Assembly (NCBI RefSeq): GCF_003611035.1
Contig: NZ_CP030033.1
Coordinates: forward strand, 744,001 to 808,000
Origin: Cryobacterium soli
Lineage (GTDB): Bacteria > Actinomycetota > Actinomycetes > Actinomycetales > Microbacteriaceae
Reading direction: 5' to 3'
DNA length: 64,000 nt
The position numbers and the translations under genes were made by a program. Shown here in pieces: positions 1 to 7,937 of this stretch (within the stretch, counting starts at the first letter, position 1; every line of letters starts with the position of its first letter). Under the pieces are notes generated by a model that had not been told where the DNA came from, did not search any database, and saw nothing but the letters and a program-made list of their open reading frames with translations.

Positions 1-598
1 CCCCACCATCCTCTGGCCGCTCGTGATGATGTCGTTCCTCTCGGTCTTCGCCCTCAACATGCCCGTGTTGCTCGTCGCGTTCGCCGGTGACGTCTTCGCC
101 GCAGGGGCCGGCGGCTACGGGCTGTTCAACAGCCTGGTGGCCGTTGGCGCGCTGGCCGGGGCGTTGGCGTCGACCAGGCGGGTCACCATCCGGCTGCGCA
201 CCGTCATCTTCTGCGGCGGAGTATGGGCGCTCATCCAGGCCTCACTGGGCCTCATGCCCACCCAGCTGGCTTTCGGCCTGGTGCTCGTGGCCTCCGGCAT
301 GGCCAATCAGTTCTTCTTCATGGCCTGCAACCCGCTTGTCCAGCTCTCCTCGAACGTGCTCATCCGCGGCAGGGTCATGTCGGTCTACGTACTGGTTCTG
401 CTCGGCGGCCAGGCTCTCGGCAGCCCGCTGATGGGATGGCTGATCGAACACTACGGCGCGCACACCGGCATGCTCGTCTCCGGCCTCGTGCCGGCCACAG
501 CGGCCGTCACGATCGCGATCGTGCTCGCCAGACGCCATCAACTGACCTGGGACTGGCGCGGTGGGCGTCCCGGCCGCTGGCGGATCCGGCGGCGGTGA
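1..598 (+). CDS. MFS transporter, C-terminal part (cut by window edge)
   Basis: This is the C-terminal portion of a major facilitator superfamily permease; the reading frame is already open at base 2, so the start lies outside the window. About 199 residues remain. They form several hydrophobic helices separated by short basic loops (RRVTIR, ARRHQL) and end in an Arg-rich cytoplasmic tail, as in the last half (roughly TM7-12) of a 12-helix MFS exporter. Gly-rich helices such as LGGQALGSPLMGW fit the enterobactin-exporter/MFS_3-like group, but the substrate cannot be read. The ATG codons at 23-31 are internal Met residues, not the start. The stop directly abuts the stop of the convergent YjbR-family gene. 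Confidence 0.8.
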   Translation, partial: PTILWPLVMMSFLSVFALNMPVLLVAFAGDVFAAGAGGYGLFNSLVAVGALAGALASTRRVTIRLRTVIFCGGVWALIQASLGLMPTQLAFGLVLVASGMANQFFFMACNPLVQLSSNVLIRGRVMSVYVLVLLGGQALGSPLMGWLIEHYGAHTGMLVSGLVPATAAVTIAIVLARRHQLTWDWRGGRPGRWRIRRR

Positions 599-958
599 CT
601 ACCCGGCGCTCCCCCGGGGCGCCCGCGGCACCTTCGGGCGTACCAGCGCGTGACTGTCGCGCAGCAGGTTCTCCACGAGTTCGTCGGGCACGAAGCCGTC
701 GAGCACGATGGTGATCCAGTGCTTCTTGTTCAGGTGGTAGCCGGGGGTGATGTGCGTGGGGAACTCCTCCCGGAGCGCCCGTCCCTCCTCGGGGTCGCAC
801 TTGAGCGACACCGCGAATGGCTCGCCGTCGAGGGCGCTGAGAGCGAAGATCTTGCCGTTGCCGCTGGTCTTGAAGACGCTGGTCTCCTCGCCGAACGGGA
901 ACGTTTCGGTGGCCTGCGGCAGGCTCAGGCAGAACTCGACGAGGGCATCCGGGGTCAT
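599..958 (-). CDS. MmcQ/YjbR family DNA-binding-like protein
   Basis: Small single-domain protein of the MmcQ/YjbR (CyaY-like fold) family, about 119 residues. Diagnostic features are the N-terminal TPDALVEFCLSLPQAT helix, the EETSVFK strand, SLKCDPEEGRALREEFP, and the conserved PGYHLNKKHWITI segment followed by VPDELVENLLRDSHALV. The family is thought to be DNA-binding, but its cellular role is unknown. I prefer ATG at 958 over GTG at 967: no Shine-Dalgarno is visible, but a TAGAGT hexamer sits 7 bases upstream of the ATG, as expected for a leaderless transcript. It is convergent with the MFS gene. Confidence 0.8.
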   Translation of the reverse strand: MTPDALVEFCLSLPQATETFPFGEETSVFKTSGNGKIFALSALDGEPFAVSLKCDPEEGRALREEFPTHITPGYHLNKKHWITIVLDGFVPDELVENLLRDSHALVRPKVPRAPRGSAG

Positions 959-1012
959 GCCTTGCACTCTACTGACTCTGCCGTGCCGGACACACCCGCC
1001 GCGGGCCGCGCC

Positions 1013-2011
1013 TCAGGCCAGGGCGCCGGCCATGGCCCCCGCGGTCAGCTCGACGGAGCGCAGCCGGTCACCGATCTGCTGCGAGGCGTGGGCCAGGATC
1101 AGTTCGTCGGCCCCGGTGGATGCCGTGAGGTCGTCGAGGAATGTCCTCACGTCGGCCGGGGTGCCCACGGCGGAGTAGCGCATCATGTCGGCGAGGCGAC
1201 GGCCCTCCGTGGTGGTGAGGAACGCGTCGATCTGCTCGTCGGAGTAGTCCGGCGTCGCCGGTCCGCGGGAGATCATGCTGCGCACCCGGGAGCGGCGCAT
1301 GAGCGTGAACTGCTCGGTCGCATTCGCCGCGTCGTCGGCCGCGATCACGTTGGCGGCCACCATCAGGTAGGGCTCGGCCAGCTGCGCCGACGGCGTGAAG
1401 TCGCGGCGGTAGGTGGCGATGGCCTCGAAGAGCGAGTCGGGGGCGAAGTGCGACGCGAAAGCGTAGGGCAGGCCGAGCGCCGCGGCCAGACCGGCGCCGA
1501 AGAGGGACGAGCCGAGGATGTACAGGGGAACGTTGGTTCCCGCACCCGGCACGGCGCGCACGCCGGGGATGATCGATTCGTCGCGGAGGTAGGCGCCCAG
1601 CTCCATCACGTCCTGCGGGAACTGGTCGGACGCGCGCGGGTCGCGGCGCATGGCCCTGGCCGTGGTCTGGTCGCTGCCGGGCGCGCGGCCCAGGCCCAGG
1701 TCGATGCGATCGGGGTAGAGCTCGGCGAGGGTGCCGTACTGCTCGGCGATGGTCAGCGGCGAGTGGTTGGGCAGCATCACGCCGCCGGAGCCCAGGCGGA
1801 TGGTGGACGTCTGCGAGGCCACATGCCCGATGAGCACGCTCGTCGCGGAGGACGCGATGGTGGGCATGTTGTGGTGCTCGGCGTACCAGACCCGCTCGTA
1901 CCCGTTCTTCTCGGCGGTCTGGGCGAGTGCGACGCTGGCCGCGAAGCTCTCCCGGATGGTCTGGCCGGGAGCGATGGGGGCAAGGTCGAGAATGGAAAGC
2001 GGTGTCGTCAT
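1013..2011 (-). CDS. LLM class flavin-dependent oxidoreductase
   Basis: Bacterial luciferase-like monooxygenase of the single-component LLM family (332 aa), expected to use FMNH2 or F420H2 on an unidentified substrate. Family signatures are WYAEHHNMP (residues 42-50), the FMN/F420-binding strand [16 protein letters not shown] (71-86), and [14 protein letters not shown] (102-115), all typical of the MsnO8-type subgroup. The frame stays open upstream to 2428, but that stretch overlaps the next gene out of frame and reads as basic nonsense, so ATG 2011 ([12 protein letters not shown]) is chosen; this fits the usual length. It lies 38 bases downstream of the methyltransferase-like gene on the same strand and may be co-transcribed with it. 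Confidence 0.87.
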   Translation of the reverse strand: MTTPLSILDLAPIAPGQTIRESFAASVALAQTAEKNGYERVWYAEHHNMPTIASSATSVLIGHVASQTSTIRLGSGGVMLPNHSPLTIAEQYGTLAELYPDRIDLGLGRAPGSDQTTARAMRRDPRASDQFPQDVMELGAYLRDESIIPGVRAVPGAGTNVPLYILGSSLFGAGLAAALGLPYAFASHFAPDSLFEAIATYRRDFTPSAQLAEPYLMVAANVIAADDAANATEQFTLMRRSRVRSMISRGPATPDYSDEQIDAFLTTTEGRRLADMMRYSAVGTPADVRTFLDDLTASTGADELILAHASQQIGDRLRSVELTAGAMAGALA

Positions 2012-2049
2012 GGTGGGGGTAACGGTTTTGCCGCCCGAATCCTTCCGGG

Positions 2050-2511
2050 TTACCGGATTCGACCCACCCCGGGCAGAAATCGTCCGACTCTGGCGGCGTA
2101 CTCGGAGTAGTCCGGATGCTCGGTCGCGAGCATCCGCTCCTCCCACCGCGCCTTTCCGGCGAACAGCCCGATCAGGGCGAGCCAGACCACAACGTGCAGG
2201 GCGGACGACCCGATCACAGTCAACCCGAGCCCGGCAGTCATGAGCCCGGTATAGATCGGGTTGCGCACCACCCCGTACACCCCGGTGGTGGCCAGAGGAG
2301 CGTTGTCTCGCGGTATCGGGCTGGCCGTCATCGCCGGGCCGAGAGAGGCGGATCCCTGCACGGCCAGCGTCACACCGATCGCCACGAGGGCGATCGAGGT
2401 GGCGATGACAAAGCCGTTCACGGGCCACAACGTGCCGTGCGGCAAGACCAGCAGCCCGACGAGCAACAGAATCTGCCCGACGACGAGAGCGAACGCAAGC
2501 GCACGTTTCAT
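2050..2511 (-). CDS. Isoprenylcysteine carboxyl methyltransferase-family membrane protein
   Basis: Integral membrane protein of 153 aa in the ICMT/PEMT-like methyltransferase family. It has about four hydrophobic helices; the SAM-binding C-terminal half is visible as [15 protein letters not shown] (residues 97-111) and the terminal [26 protein letters not shown] motif, in which the E-E-x-x-L and Y-x-x-Y pattern is characteristic. The bacterial substrates are generally unknown, since these bacteria lack prenylated CaaX proteins, so a lipid or small molecule is as likely as a protein. No Shine-Dalgarno is seen; TACTCT lies 6 bases before the ATG, fitting a leaderless start. Confidence 0.83.
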   Translation of the reverse strand: MKRALAFALVVGQILLLVGLLVLPHGTLWPVNGFVIATSIALVAIGVTLAVQGSASLGPAMTASPIPRDNAPLATTGVYGVVRNPIYTGLMTAGLGLTVIGSSALHVVVWLALIGLFAGKARWEERMLATEHPDYSEYAARVGRFLPGVGRIR

Positions 2512-2578
2512 GCCCCGAGAGTACGCCCGCCCGCCATCTTCCGCGTGGTCGGTCCGGCCGGTGCGGCCGGATACAGCG

Positions 2579-2623
2579 ACCGGCCGGCCGGCACCGGTTT
2601 CCCGATGCGGCCGGCCGGCCGGT
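2579..2623 (-). terminator. GC-rich hairpin after the transglycosylase gene
   Basis: A perfect 13-base inverted repeat (left arm 2579-2591, right arm 2611-2623, all GGCC/CCGG) with a 19-base loop lies about 25 bases after the stop of the secreted transglycosylase. There is no U-tract, so it is a candidate terminator or RNA-end stabiliser. The arms are simple GGCC repeats, so slippage-driven origin is possible. Confidence 0.5.
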
Positions 2624-2646
2624 GGTTCAGCGAGTCAGGGCTGCGG

Positions 2647-3645
2647 CTAGTACCAGCCCACCGACTGGGACTTCGACCAGGCGGCGCACGGCGTGCCGTA
2701 GCTGCCTGAGATGTAGCCCAGGCCCCAGGAGATCTGGGTCGCGGCGTTGGTGGCCCAGTCGGCGCCCGCCGAAGCCATCTTGCTGCCGGGCAGGGCCTGC
2801 GGAATGCCGGTGGCACCGCTGGACGCGTTGTAGGCGTTCACGTTCCAGCCGGATTCCTTGTTCCACAGGCTGACCAGGCAGGAGAACTGGTCAGAACCCC
2901 AGCCGTACTTGGACGCCATCATGTCGCGGGCGATGGCCTGGGCCCCTGTCGGGTTGCTGGGAGCCGACGGCGCGGGGGCGCTGCTGGCCTGGGGTGCGGC
3001 CTGAGCGGCCTGAGCCGCCTTGGCCGCCTGGGCGACCTGGGCCGCCTTGGCCTCGGCAGCCTGCTGGGCGGCGGCCTGCTCTGCCGCGGCCTGGGCGGCA
3101 GCGGCGGCGGCCTGCTCTGCGGCGATGCGGTCGGCCTCGGCCGTGGCGGCCTGAACCGGGCCGACCTCGGCGTTGGTGGCGTCGACGAGGTCGTAGATGC
3201 GCTCGGGCGCCAGCTGCTGATAGTTGCTGAGCATCGCGACGTTGGTGACGAGCTTGGTGGCGTCGGCCTTGTCCTGAGCGGCCGAGATCACTCCGTTTGC
3301 GCCGGCGAGGGTGCCTTCGGCAGCCTTCTCGGCGTGGGCGTCGACGATGCTGCTGTACGCGCTGAGCTGTTCGGCGTGCCGTCCGGTGGCCGCGGTGAGG
3401 GCTTCGGTCTCGGCGACACGATCGTTCTGGGCCGCCATGGCCGGCTCCAGCACCAGGCCGGTGCCGACCATGGCACCGATCGAGAGCACAGCGACGGCTG
3501 CGGCCGAGCGACGCGTCACTCGGGTCCGGTGACTCGTGGCCGCACGGGCCTCACCCCGGCCGAGCAGGTCGGTGGAGGTGGCACCTGGTGACGTCGCCGA
3601 AGCGGAAGGACGGGAGGCTGGGTTTCGGGTGAAGGGGAATCTCAA
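2647..3645 (-). CDS. Secreted lytic transglycosylase-like protein (SLT domain)
   Basis: Exported 332-aa cell-wall hydrolase of the lytic transglycosylase / aggregation-promoting-factor C-terminal-domain type, expected to cleave peptidoglycan. It has a basic N-terminus, then a signal segment at about residues 46-72 (RRSAAAVAVLSIGAMVGTG..AMAA). A coiled-coil region rich in Ala/Gln/Glu (about 75-218) follows, then a Pro/Ser linker, and the SLT-like domain fills the last 95 residues. The catalytic Glu is probably E264 in LWNKESGWN, followed by NASSGATGIPQALPGSKMA, which is typical of the family. The start is a TTG at 3645 with no clear ribosome site, so the exact N-terminus is uncertain. A 330-base leader precedes it. 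Confidence 0.85.
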   Translation of the reverse strand: MRFPFTRNPASRPSASATSPGATSTDLLGRGEARAATSHRTRVTRRSAAAVAVLSIGAMVGTGLVLEPAMAAQNDRVAETEALTAATGRHAEQLSAYSSIVDAHAEKAAEGTLAGANGVISAAQDKADATKLVTNVAMLSNYQQLAPERIYDLVDATNAEVGPVQAATAEADRIAAEQAAAAAAQAAAEQAAAQQAAEAKAAQVAQAAKAAQAAQAAPQASSAPAPSAPSNPTGAQAIARDMMASKYGWGSDQFSCLVSLWNKESGWNVNAYNASSGATGIPQALPGSKMASAGADWATNAATQISWGLGYISGSYGTPCAAWSKSQSVGWY

Positions 3646-3979
3646 GGTTACGTATGACTTTCACAAGGTGAATCGCGGATGCTGGGGCGCCGAAGCGATT
3701 CTGGTCCGGCGGCTCTCGGGCGGGACCCGCCCGGGCGAAGTGACTACCTTGCAGGACGTTTCTGGACGGATGCTCACCTTTTGCCAGCAAGGTCCTCCTA
3801 ATGTGACGCACCCTCTTGCGTCAGCGCCGCCCGGCTGGAAGTCTTCTCAAGCCCTGGTCAAACCGGTATTCACCGCGGCGTTCGCACCGGATATCGGCCG
3901 CCGCCGTTCAATTCGGATGCATAAAGTTTTTGGAATCATTTTTGCGATTGCCGCTACCCCCTTGCGAAAATCCGTTTTG
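3646..3979 (-). other. 334-base gene-free region upstream of the transglycosylase
   Basis: No protein gene is supported here. On the minus strand it would be the leader of the transglycosylase gene. It holds two clean stem-loops: a 6-bp stem with a 6-base loop (3805-3822, arms GACGCA/TGCGTC) and a 7-bp stem with a 3-base loop (3717-3733, arms CGGGCGG/CCGCCCG). An isolated AGGAGG at 3791-3798 on the minus strand lacks a convincing downstream ORF. Bases 3905-3955 are unusually AT-rich for this chromosome and may contain the promoter. Actinobacterial wall-hydrolase genes often have c-di-AMP (ydaO) leaders, but I do not find the conserved ydaO motifs. Confidence 0.4.
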
Positions 3980-4507
3980 TCACTCGTGACGAAGGCGGTC
4001 CCGACCGTCTGGCAGGGGCGACTCGGCGACGGGCCGGAGCAGAAACAACCGCACCGTCCGGCCTGAACTGCGCTCGTAGGCGCGATACCCAGGCCACTGC
4101 CTTTCGATCAGGCGCCAGGCCCGCTCGCGCCCACCCGGATCGATCAGGCTGGCGACCACCGCGAGGCGGCGACCACGCACGTCGATGACCGCCCGCGGAT
4201 TGCGGATGAGGTTGTAGGTCCAGGCCGGATGCCGGGCCTGCGCGAAGCTGGTACCGGCCACGATCGCCCGGCCGTGGCCGTCCGGCGTGTACATCAGCCG
4301 GGTCGTGCGTGCGGCCCCGCTCTTGGCGCCCGTCGCGTGCAGCACCAGCGAGGGAACGAGGAGAGCGCTCAGTTGCAGCCGGCCAGCGCTGACGGCGCCG
4401 AGAAGATTCTCAATCGGCGGCAAGGCGGCCGGCGCCGTCCGGCGAAAGAGCCGGGTGCGGGTCAGCGGCGCGACCACGGAACGAACAAGGTGCAGGACCT
4501 GGGACAT
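3980..4507 (-). CDS. Nitroreductase / deazaflavin (F420)-dependent oxidoreductase family protein
   Basis: Split-beta-barrel protein (175 aa) of the Ddn-like F420H2-dependent nitroreductase/quinone reductase family. Hallmarks are LHATGAKSGAARTTRLMY (residues 57-73, the F420-phosphate-binding segment), the AGTSFAQARHPAWTYNLIRNP block (84-104), and the RAVIDVRGRRLAVVA strand. Members reduce quinones or nitro-compounds with F420H2; the physiological substrate here is unknown. The frame is open to 4543, but ATG 4507 (MSQVLHLVRS) fits the family. It has no Shine-Dalgarno, with GAGAAT 6 bases upstream as a possible -10 for leaderless transcription. Confidence 0.82.
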   Translation of the reverse strand: MSQVLHLVRSVVAPLTRTRLFRRTAPAALPPIENLLGAVSAGRLQLSALLVPSLVLHATGAKSGAARTTRLMYTPDGHGRAIVAGTSFAQARHPAWTYNLIRNPRAVIDVRGRRLAVVASLIDPGGRERAWRLIERQWPGYRAYERSSGRTVRLFLLRPVAESPLPDGRDRLRHE

Positions 4508-4608
4508 GCCGCCATTCTCGTCCCCTGGACAAGCGCGCAGCAACGTGGCGCCGTGCCGCGCTCCCCCCGGGCGGCCGGGCCGGAAACCGGCCCGGCTCGC
4601 CCGGACGA

Positions 4609-5235
4609 TCAGTCCGCGAGGATGAGGTAGAGCGCTCGGCGCGCCTCATCCAGCTTGGCCGTCGCTGCTGCGCGCTGGGCATCCGTGGCCGAGGCTCGGA
4701 ACTGGTGCACGACCCCGAACAGCTTGCCGACACTCTCGTGGAACGCGGCATCGGCATCGGACTGCCCGGGCGTGGCCTCCCACGCCTTCTTCAGGTCATC
4801 GGCGTGCTCGGCGAGATAGGCACGCCCGGCCTCGGTGAGCTCGTATTCGGTCCGCCGGCCGTCACCGGTCGGCGCAATGAGTTCCTCGTCGACGAGTTGC
4901 TGAAGGGTCGGGTAGATGGAGCCTGGGCTGGGGCGCCATGCTCCCCCGGTCTTCTCCTCGATGGCACGGATGAGACCGTAGCCGTTCGATGGGCCGTCGG
5001 CCAGGAGCGAGAGGATGGCGGAGCGCACGTCGCCGCGGTTGGCCCGGCGGGATCCGCGTGGGCCGCCGGGACCGAAGCCGGGGCCGAAACCACCGAAGCC
5101 GGGCCCGCCGGGACCGAAGCCGCGGCCGAAACCCCTGCCTCGCTCCTGGGGCGAGTCGTGATGGGCCCTGTGCATGTCGGGCGTGAACTCCGAATGCCCG
5201 AACCCTGGGTTGTCTGTGTAATGGAAGCGCTTCAT
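4609..5235 (-). CDS. PadR family transcriptional regulator with Gly-rich N-terminus
   Basis: PadR-type winged-helix repressor, 208 aa. Residues 1-62 are low-complexity, rich in Gly/Phe/Arg/Pro with repeated GFGPG units. The winged helix follows at about 66-140 (RGDVRSAILSLLADGPSNGYGLIRAIEEKT, then the PSPGSIYPTLQQL recognition helix and the wing DGRRTEYELTEAG). The C-terminal dimerisation helix ends in ARRALYLILAD. No target gene is adjacent on the same strand. Its promoter carries an 18-base element identical to one in front of another PadR gene in this window (start 57935), which suggests autoregulation or cross-regulation. Confidence 0.9.
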   Translation of the reverse strand: MKRFHYTDNPGFGHSEFTPDMHRAHHDSPQERGRGFGRGFGPGGPGFGGFGPGFGPGGPRGSRRANRGDVRSAILSLLADGPSNGYGLIRAIEEKTGGAWRPSPGSIYPTLQQLVDEELIAPTGDGRRTEYELTEAGRAYLAEHADDLKKAWEATPGQSDADAAFHESVGKLFGVVHQFRASATDAQRAAATAKLDEARRALYLILAD

Positions 5236-5295
5236 GCTCGCATCGTCCTTTCACGTCGTCATCGTCATTCGACGAAGACTTCTCGCGGGATTTCC

Positions 5296-5335
5296 ACGAT
5301 ACTCAACGATATATCGCTGATTGTCGTGACGTCAA
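5296..5335 (-). promoter_or_regulatory. Promoter and putative PadR operator
   Basis: On the minus strand TTGACG (5335-5330) and TATATC (5313-5308) are separated by 16 bases and form a good sigma-70-like promoter for the PadR gene. The -10 overlaps the 18-base element at 5296-5313, read on the plus strand as ACGATACTCAACGATATA: two ACGATA half-sites in direct repeat separated by CTCA. The same 18 bases recur at 57960-57977 upstream of another PadR gene. Binding by PadR is inferred from the position over the -10 and from this recurrence. Confidence 0.65.
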
Positions 5336-5572
5336 TGGGGTGCGATTCTGCAGAAGTTTTCTGCGGTCTTTTCTCGCTTCTTCGACGAGGACGCCGATCG
5401 CCGCCACGACGGCGATCACGGCTCTGATGAGGGTGCGCACGACAGTGTCGATCGGCCGGATGCCCGGCCCGCTCCGGCCGCACGACCAATCCGGACCAGC
5501 CCTCGCTCCGGACCACCACTGCGGCCCGGATTACTCCGAGGCCGGAGCAGAACTAACGAATTGGAGTTCATT
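5336..5572. other. Leader region between PadR and the secreted protein
   Basis: No gene is firmly supported between the PadR promoter and the start of the secreted-protein gene. On the minus strand a 45-codon GTG ORF (5440 down to 5303) encodes one hydrophobic helix followed by a basic tail (RTLIRAVIAVVAAIGVLVEE, then ARKDRRKLLQNR) and stops inside the PadR operator. It lacks a ribosome site and is treated only as a curiosity. The plus-strand promoter of the gene at 5573 must lie here, but I see no confident -35/-10 pair. Confidence 0.35.
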
Positions 5573-6220
5573 GTGAAGAACATCACCAAGCGAATCGGCA
5601 TTTTCGGCGCAACCGGAGCTGCAGCAGCCCTCATCGTGGGCGGACTCGTCGCCCCCGCCCAGGCTGCGGAGATCGAGAACGTCAGCTCCACCGCACAGAC
5701 CGACAGCTCGTCGTCCTCGACGAGCACCCAGCTCATCGACGACATCCTGCGCGATGCCATCACGGGCAACTCCGGAACCGGCATCCTGGCACCGGTCGTT
5801 TCCGGCGCCGACGTTTCGGGCACGGATGTCTCCGGCACGGACACGTCAGTGAACGACGGTGGAGTGGCCAACGGCGGCCTGGTCAACGGCCCCCTCGTGA
5901 GCGGCCCGGTCGTTGAGGATTCACTCAACAGCGACATCATTGATGTGGCCTCGGGCAACAACGTCGCCAACGGCATCGACGCACCGATCGCTTCGGGCAA
6001 CGACACGCCCGTCGCCTCGGGTAACGACACCTCGGTCGACGCGCCGGTTGACGCGCCGGTTGACGCGCCGGTCGTCTCCGGCAACGGCACCGACCTCGGT
6101 GATGTGACCGGTGGCGACGTCTCCGGAGGCGACCTCGGCGCCGAGATCAACGACGCCGTCGACTCCACGGTCAACGACACCCTGGGCGGCATCTCCCTGG
6201 ACGCACTCCTCGGCGACTAA
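5573..6220 (+). CDS. Secreted acidic low-complexity protein
   Basis: Exported protein of unknown function, 215 aa. A signal peptide with a basic start (VKNITKR) and hydrophobic core (about residues 8-30) ends at APAQAAE. The mature part is almost free of basic residues and dominated by Asp, Val, Ser, Asn, Gly and Thr, with loose repeats of SGND, DVSGTD and VDAP. There is no LPxTG motif, membrane anchor or cysteine, so it is probably released. GTG 5573 is preferred to TTG 5561 because GGAG lies 6 bases before it. A strong terminator follows. It could be a surface or matrix protein, a calcium-binding acidic protein or an antifreeze-like protein; none of these is demonstrated. Confidence 0.75.
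   Translation: MKNITKRIGIFGATGAAAALIVGGLVAPAQAAEIENVSSTAQTDSSSSSTSTQLIDDILRDAITGNSGTGILAPVVSGADVSGTDVSGTDTSVNDGGVANGGLVNGPLVSGPVVEDSLNSDIIDVASGNNVANGIDAPIASGNDTPVASGNDTSVDAPVDAPVDAPVVSGNGTDLGDVTGGDVSGGDLGAEINDAVDSTVNDTLGGISLDALLGD
6035..6070 (+). repeat. 12-base tandem repeat, three copies
   Basis: Three consecutive 12-base units (GTCGACGCGCCG, then GTTGACGCGCCG twice) encode VDAP three times inside the secreted acidic protein. The second and third units are identical and the first differs at one base. This suggests recent replication slippage, so copy number may vary between strains. Confidence 0.85.
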
Positions 6221-6260
6221 CCTCTGAGGCTCTCACCGTTCGACACCGAACACTGAGACT

Positions 6261-6286
6261 GGGCGGCTCCCTTCGGGGAGCCGCCC
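6261..6286 (+). terminator. Rho-independent terminator
   Basis: A perfect 11-bp stem (6261-6271 with 6276-6286) closed by a TTCG tetraloop and followed by TTTCC lies 40 bases after the stop of the secreted acidic protein. This is a classic intrinsic terminator. Confidence 0.88.
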
Positions 6287-6375
6287 TTTCCGTGTGTGCC
6301 GCCTGACCGCGCCCTCTCGGCGGACGATAGTACTGACTACCGCTCCGCCCACCGCATGCACGCAGAGGACACACC

Positions 6376-7935
6376 GTGAACGAGTCACCCTTCCGCCGAC
6401 TTCGCCCGATCGCGCTTGCCGCCGGCTCCGCCATGCTCCTCACTCTGGGACTCGCCGCCGGAACCGCGGTTCCGGCCCTGGCCGCCGCACCCGCGGCGGT
6501 CGCGGTGACCTGGACGAACACCAACGTCTGGACAACCGGGTTCCAGTCCGAGGTCGGCGTACGCAACGCCTCGGGAACCGCACTCAGCCCGTGGCAGCTC
6601 TCGTTCAGCTACAGCCACACCGTGAACACGCTGTGGAACGGCGTCGCGTCCCCGGTCACCGGTGGGTTCTCGGTGACGGGCCCATCCTGGGCTCCCGCGC
6701 TGGCGTCCGGCGCGGCCACCTCATTCGGCCTGACCTCCCTCAAGGTCGGCACGGCGCCCCTGGTTCCCTCAGGATGCACCGTGATCGGGCTTCCGGCGGG
6801 CGCGGCGGTCATCCCCTGCAGCGTCAACGGAGCGCTAGGCACCACCACGCCGACGCCGACCTCCACTGCCACTCCGACGGCCACACCAAAGCCCACCTCG
6901 ACCCCGACGGCCACGCCGAAGCCCACCGTGACGCCCACACCGACAGCCAGCCCCACCGCCACCGCCACTCCCACCCCCGTACCCAGCGCAACGCCGGCGG
7001 CACCCGCGCCGAACGGCAGCTTGCTGGTCGCTCCGTACGTGGACCTGGGCGTGTGGCCCACCGCCGACCTGCCGACCTTCGCGGCCAAGGCCGGCGTCGG
7101 CGCGGTGACGGGAGCCTTTATCGTGGCCGACCGCGGCTCCTCGTGCAGCCCTACCTGGGCCGGGTACACCGACTATGCCGTGGGGTCCTCCGGGGACTCA
7201 CTGTCGACGATCACGGCCTTCCAATCCAGCGGCGGCCGGTTCGTGGCCTCCTTCGGCGGCGCGATCAATGACGAACTCGCCCGGGTCTGCACCACCCCAC
7301 GCACCCTCCTTGCCGCCTACACGAAGGTGGTCACCCGGTTCTCCCTCGACCGGATCGACTTCGACATCGAGGGCGCCGACGTGTCGGACTCCGTCACCAA
7401 CAAGCGACGCGCCACGGCGGTGGCCGCTCTCCAAGCCCAGCGCGCCGCGGCCGGGCATCCGCTGCAGGTCTCGCTGACCCTGCCGGTGATGCCCACCGGA
7501 CTGCTGCAGAGCGGCCTGCGCACGATCACCGAGTTCACCACGGCGGGCGTCACGCTGTCCGCTGTCAACGTGATGGGCATGGACTACGGCGACGGCACCC
7601 GGAACATGGGCGCTGCCGCCATCTCCGCCGCGACGTCGACGGCCGCCCAACTCGGCACCGTTCCGGCCTTCGCACACCTCACCACGGCCCAACGCCTCTC
7701 CCTCGTGATGGTCACCCCGATGCTCGGGCAGAACGACGTGGCCGGCGAGGTGTTCAGCCTGGCCGACGCCAAGTCGGTTGGGGCCTTCGTGCGCGCCAAC
7801 GCGCTGGCCGGCCTCGGCTGGTGGGAGATGACTCGCGATCAGCCCTGCACCGGCGGCATTCCCGCCTACATGTGCTCGGGGGTGAGCAGCCCACGCTGGG
7901 CGTTCGCCACGGCCTTCGTGGCCGCCACCCGCTAG
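6376..7935 (+). CDS. Secreted chitinase: CBM2-like domain, Thr/Pro linker, GH18 domain
   Basis: Modular extracellular glycosidase, 519 aa. It has a signal peptide (1 to about 38, cleavage near ALAAAPA) and a CBM2-like carbohydrate-binding domain (about 42-152) with the aromatic surface residues WTNTNVW, SPWQLSFSY and SWAPAL and a Cys pair (C134/C148). A Thr/Pro-rich linker (155-210) made of TPTATPKPT-type repeats follows, then a GH18 catalytic domain. The GH18 signature DxxDxDxE is present as DRIDFDIE (325-332), making E332 the likely acid/base. GH18 enzymes with this spacing are usually endo-chitinases. The start is a GTG preceded by AGAGGAC. No chitin-uptake genes adjoin it. Confidence 0.9.
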   Translation: MNESPFRRLRPIALAAGSAMLLTLGLAAGTAVPALAAAPAAVAVTWTNTNVWTTGFQSEVGVRNASGTALSPWQLSFSYSHTVNTLWNGVASPVTGGFSVTGPSWAPALASGAATSFGLTSLKVGTAPLVPSGCTVIGLPAGAAVIPCSVNGALGTTTPTPTSTATPTATPKPTSTPTATPKPTVTPTPTASPTATATPTPVPSATPAAPAPNGSLLVAPYVDLGVWPTADLPTFAAKAGVGAVTGAFIVADRGSSCSPTWAGYTDYAVGSSGDSLSTITAFQSSGGRFVASFGGAINDELARVCTTPRTLLAAYTKVVTRFSLDRIDFDIEGADVSDSVTNKRRATAVAALQAQRAAAGHPLQVSLTLPVMPTGLLQSGLRTITEFTTAGVTLSAVNVMGMDYGDGTRNMGAAAISAATSTAAQLGTVPAFAHLTTAQRLSLVMVTPMLGQNDVAGEVFSLADAKSVGAFVRANALAGLGWWEMTRDQPCTGGIPAYMCSGVSSPRWAFATAFVAATR

Positions 7936-7937
7936 AG

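Noticed and set aside
3646..3979. c-di-AMP (ydaO-yuaA) riboswitch before the transglycosylase
   Set aside because: A GGTGAAT string occurs, but the conserved GGGGTGAATC and GAACCCGACAGCTAACC blocks of the family are missing, and order and spacing do not fit.
3536..4066. Plus-strand 176-codon ORF spanning the gap before the nitroreductase gene
   Set aside because: It overlaps the ends of two well-supported minus-strand genes, has no recognisable domain and no ribosome site; the residue mix is that of a frame shadow through GC-rich DNA.
6850..7005. Minisatellite in the chitinase linker as a regulatory repeat
   Set aside because: The Thr/Pro codon repeats encode the flexible linker between the binding and catalytic domains, which is normal for secreted glycosidases.
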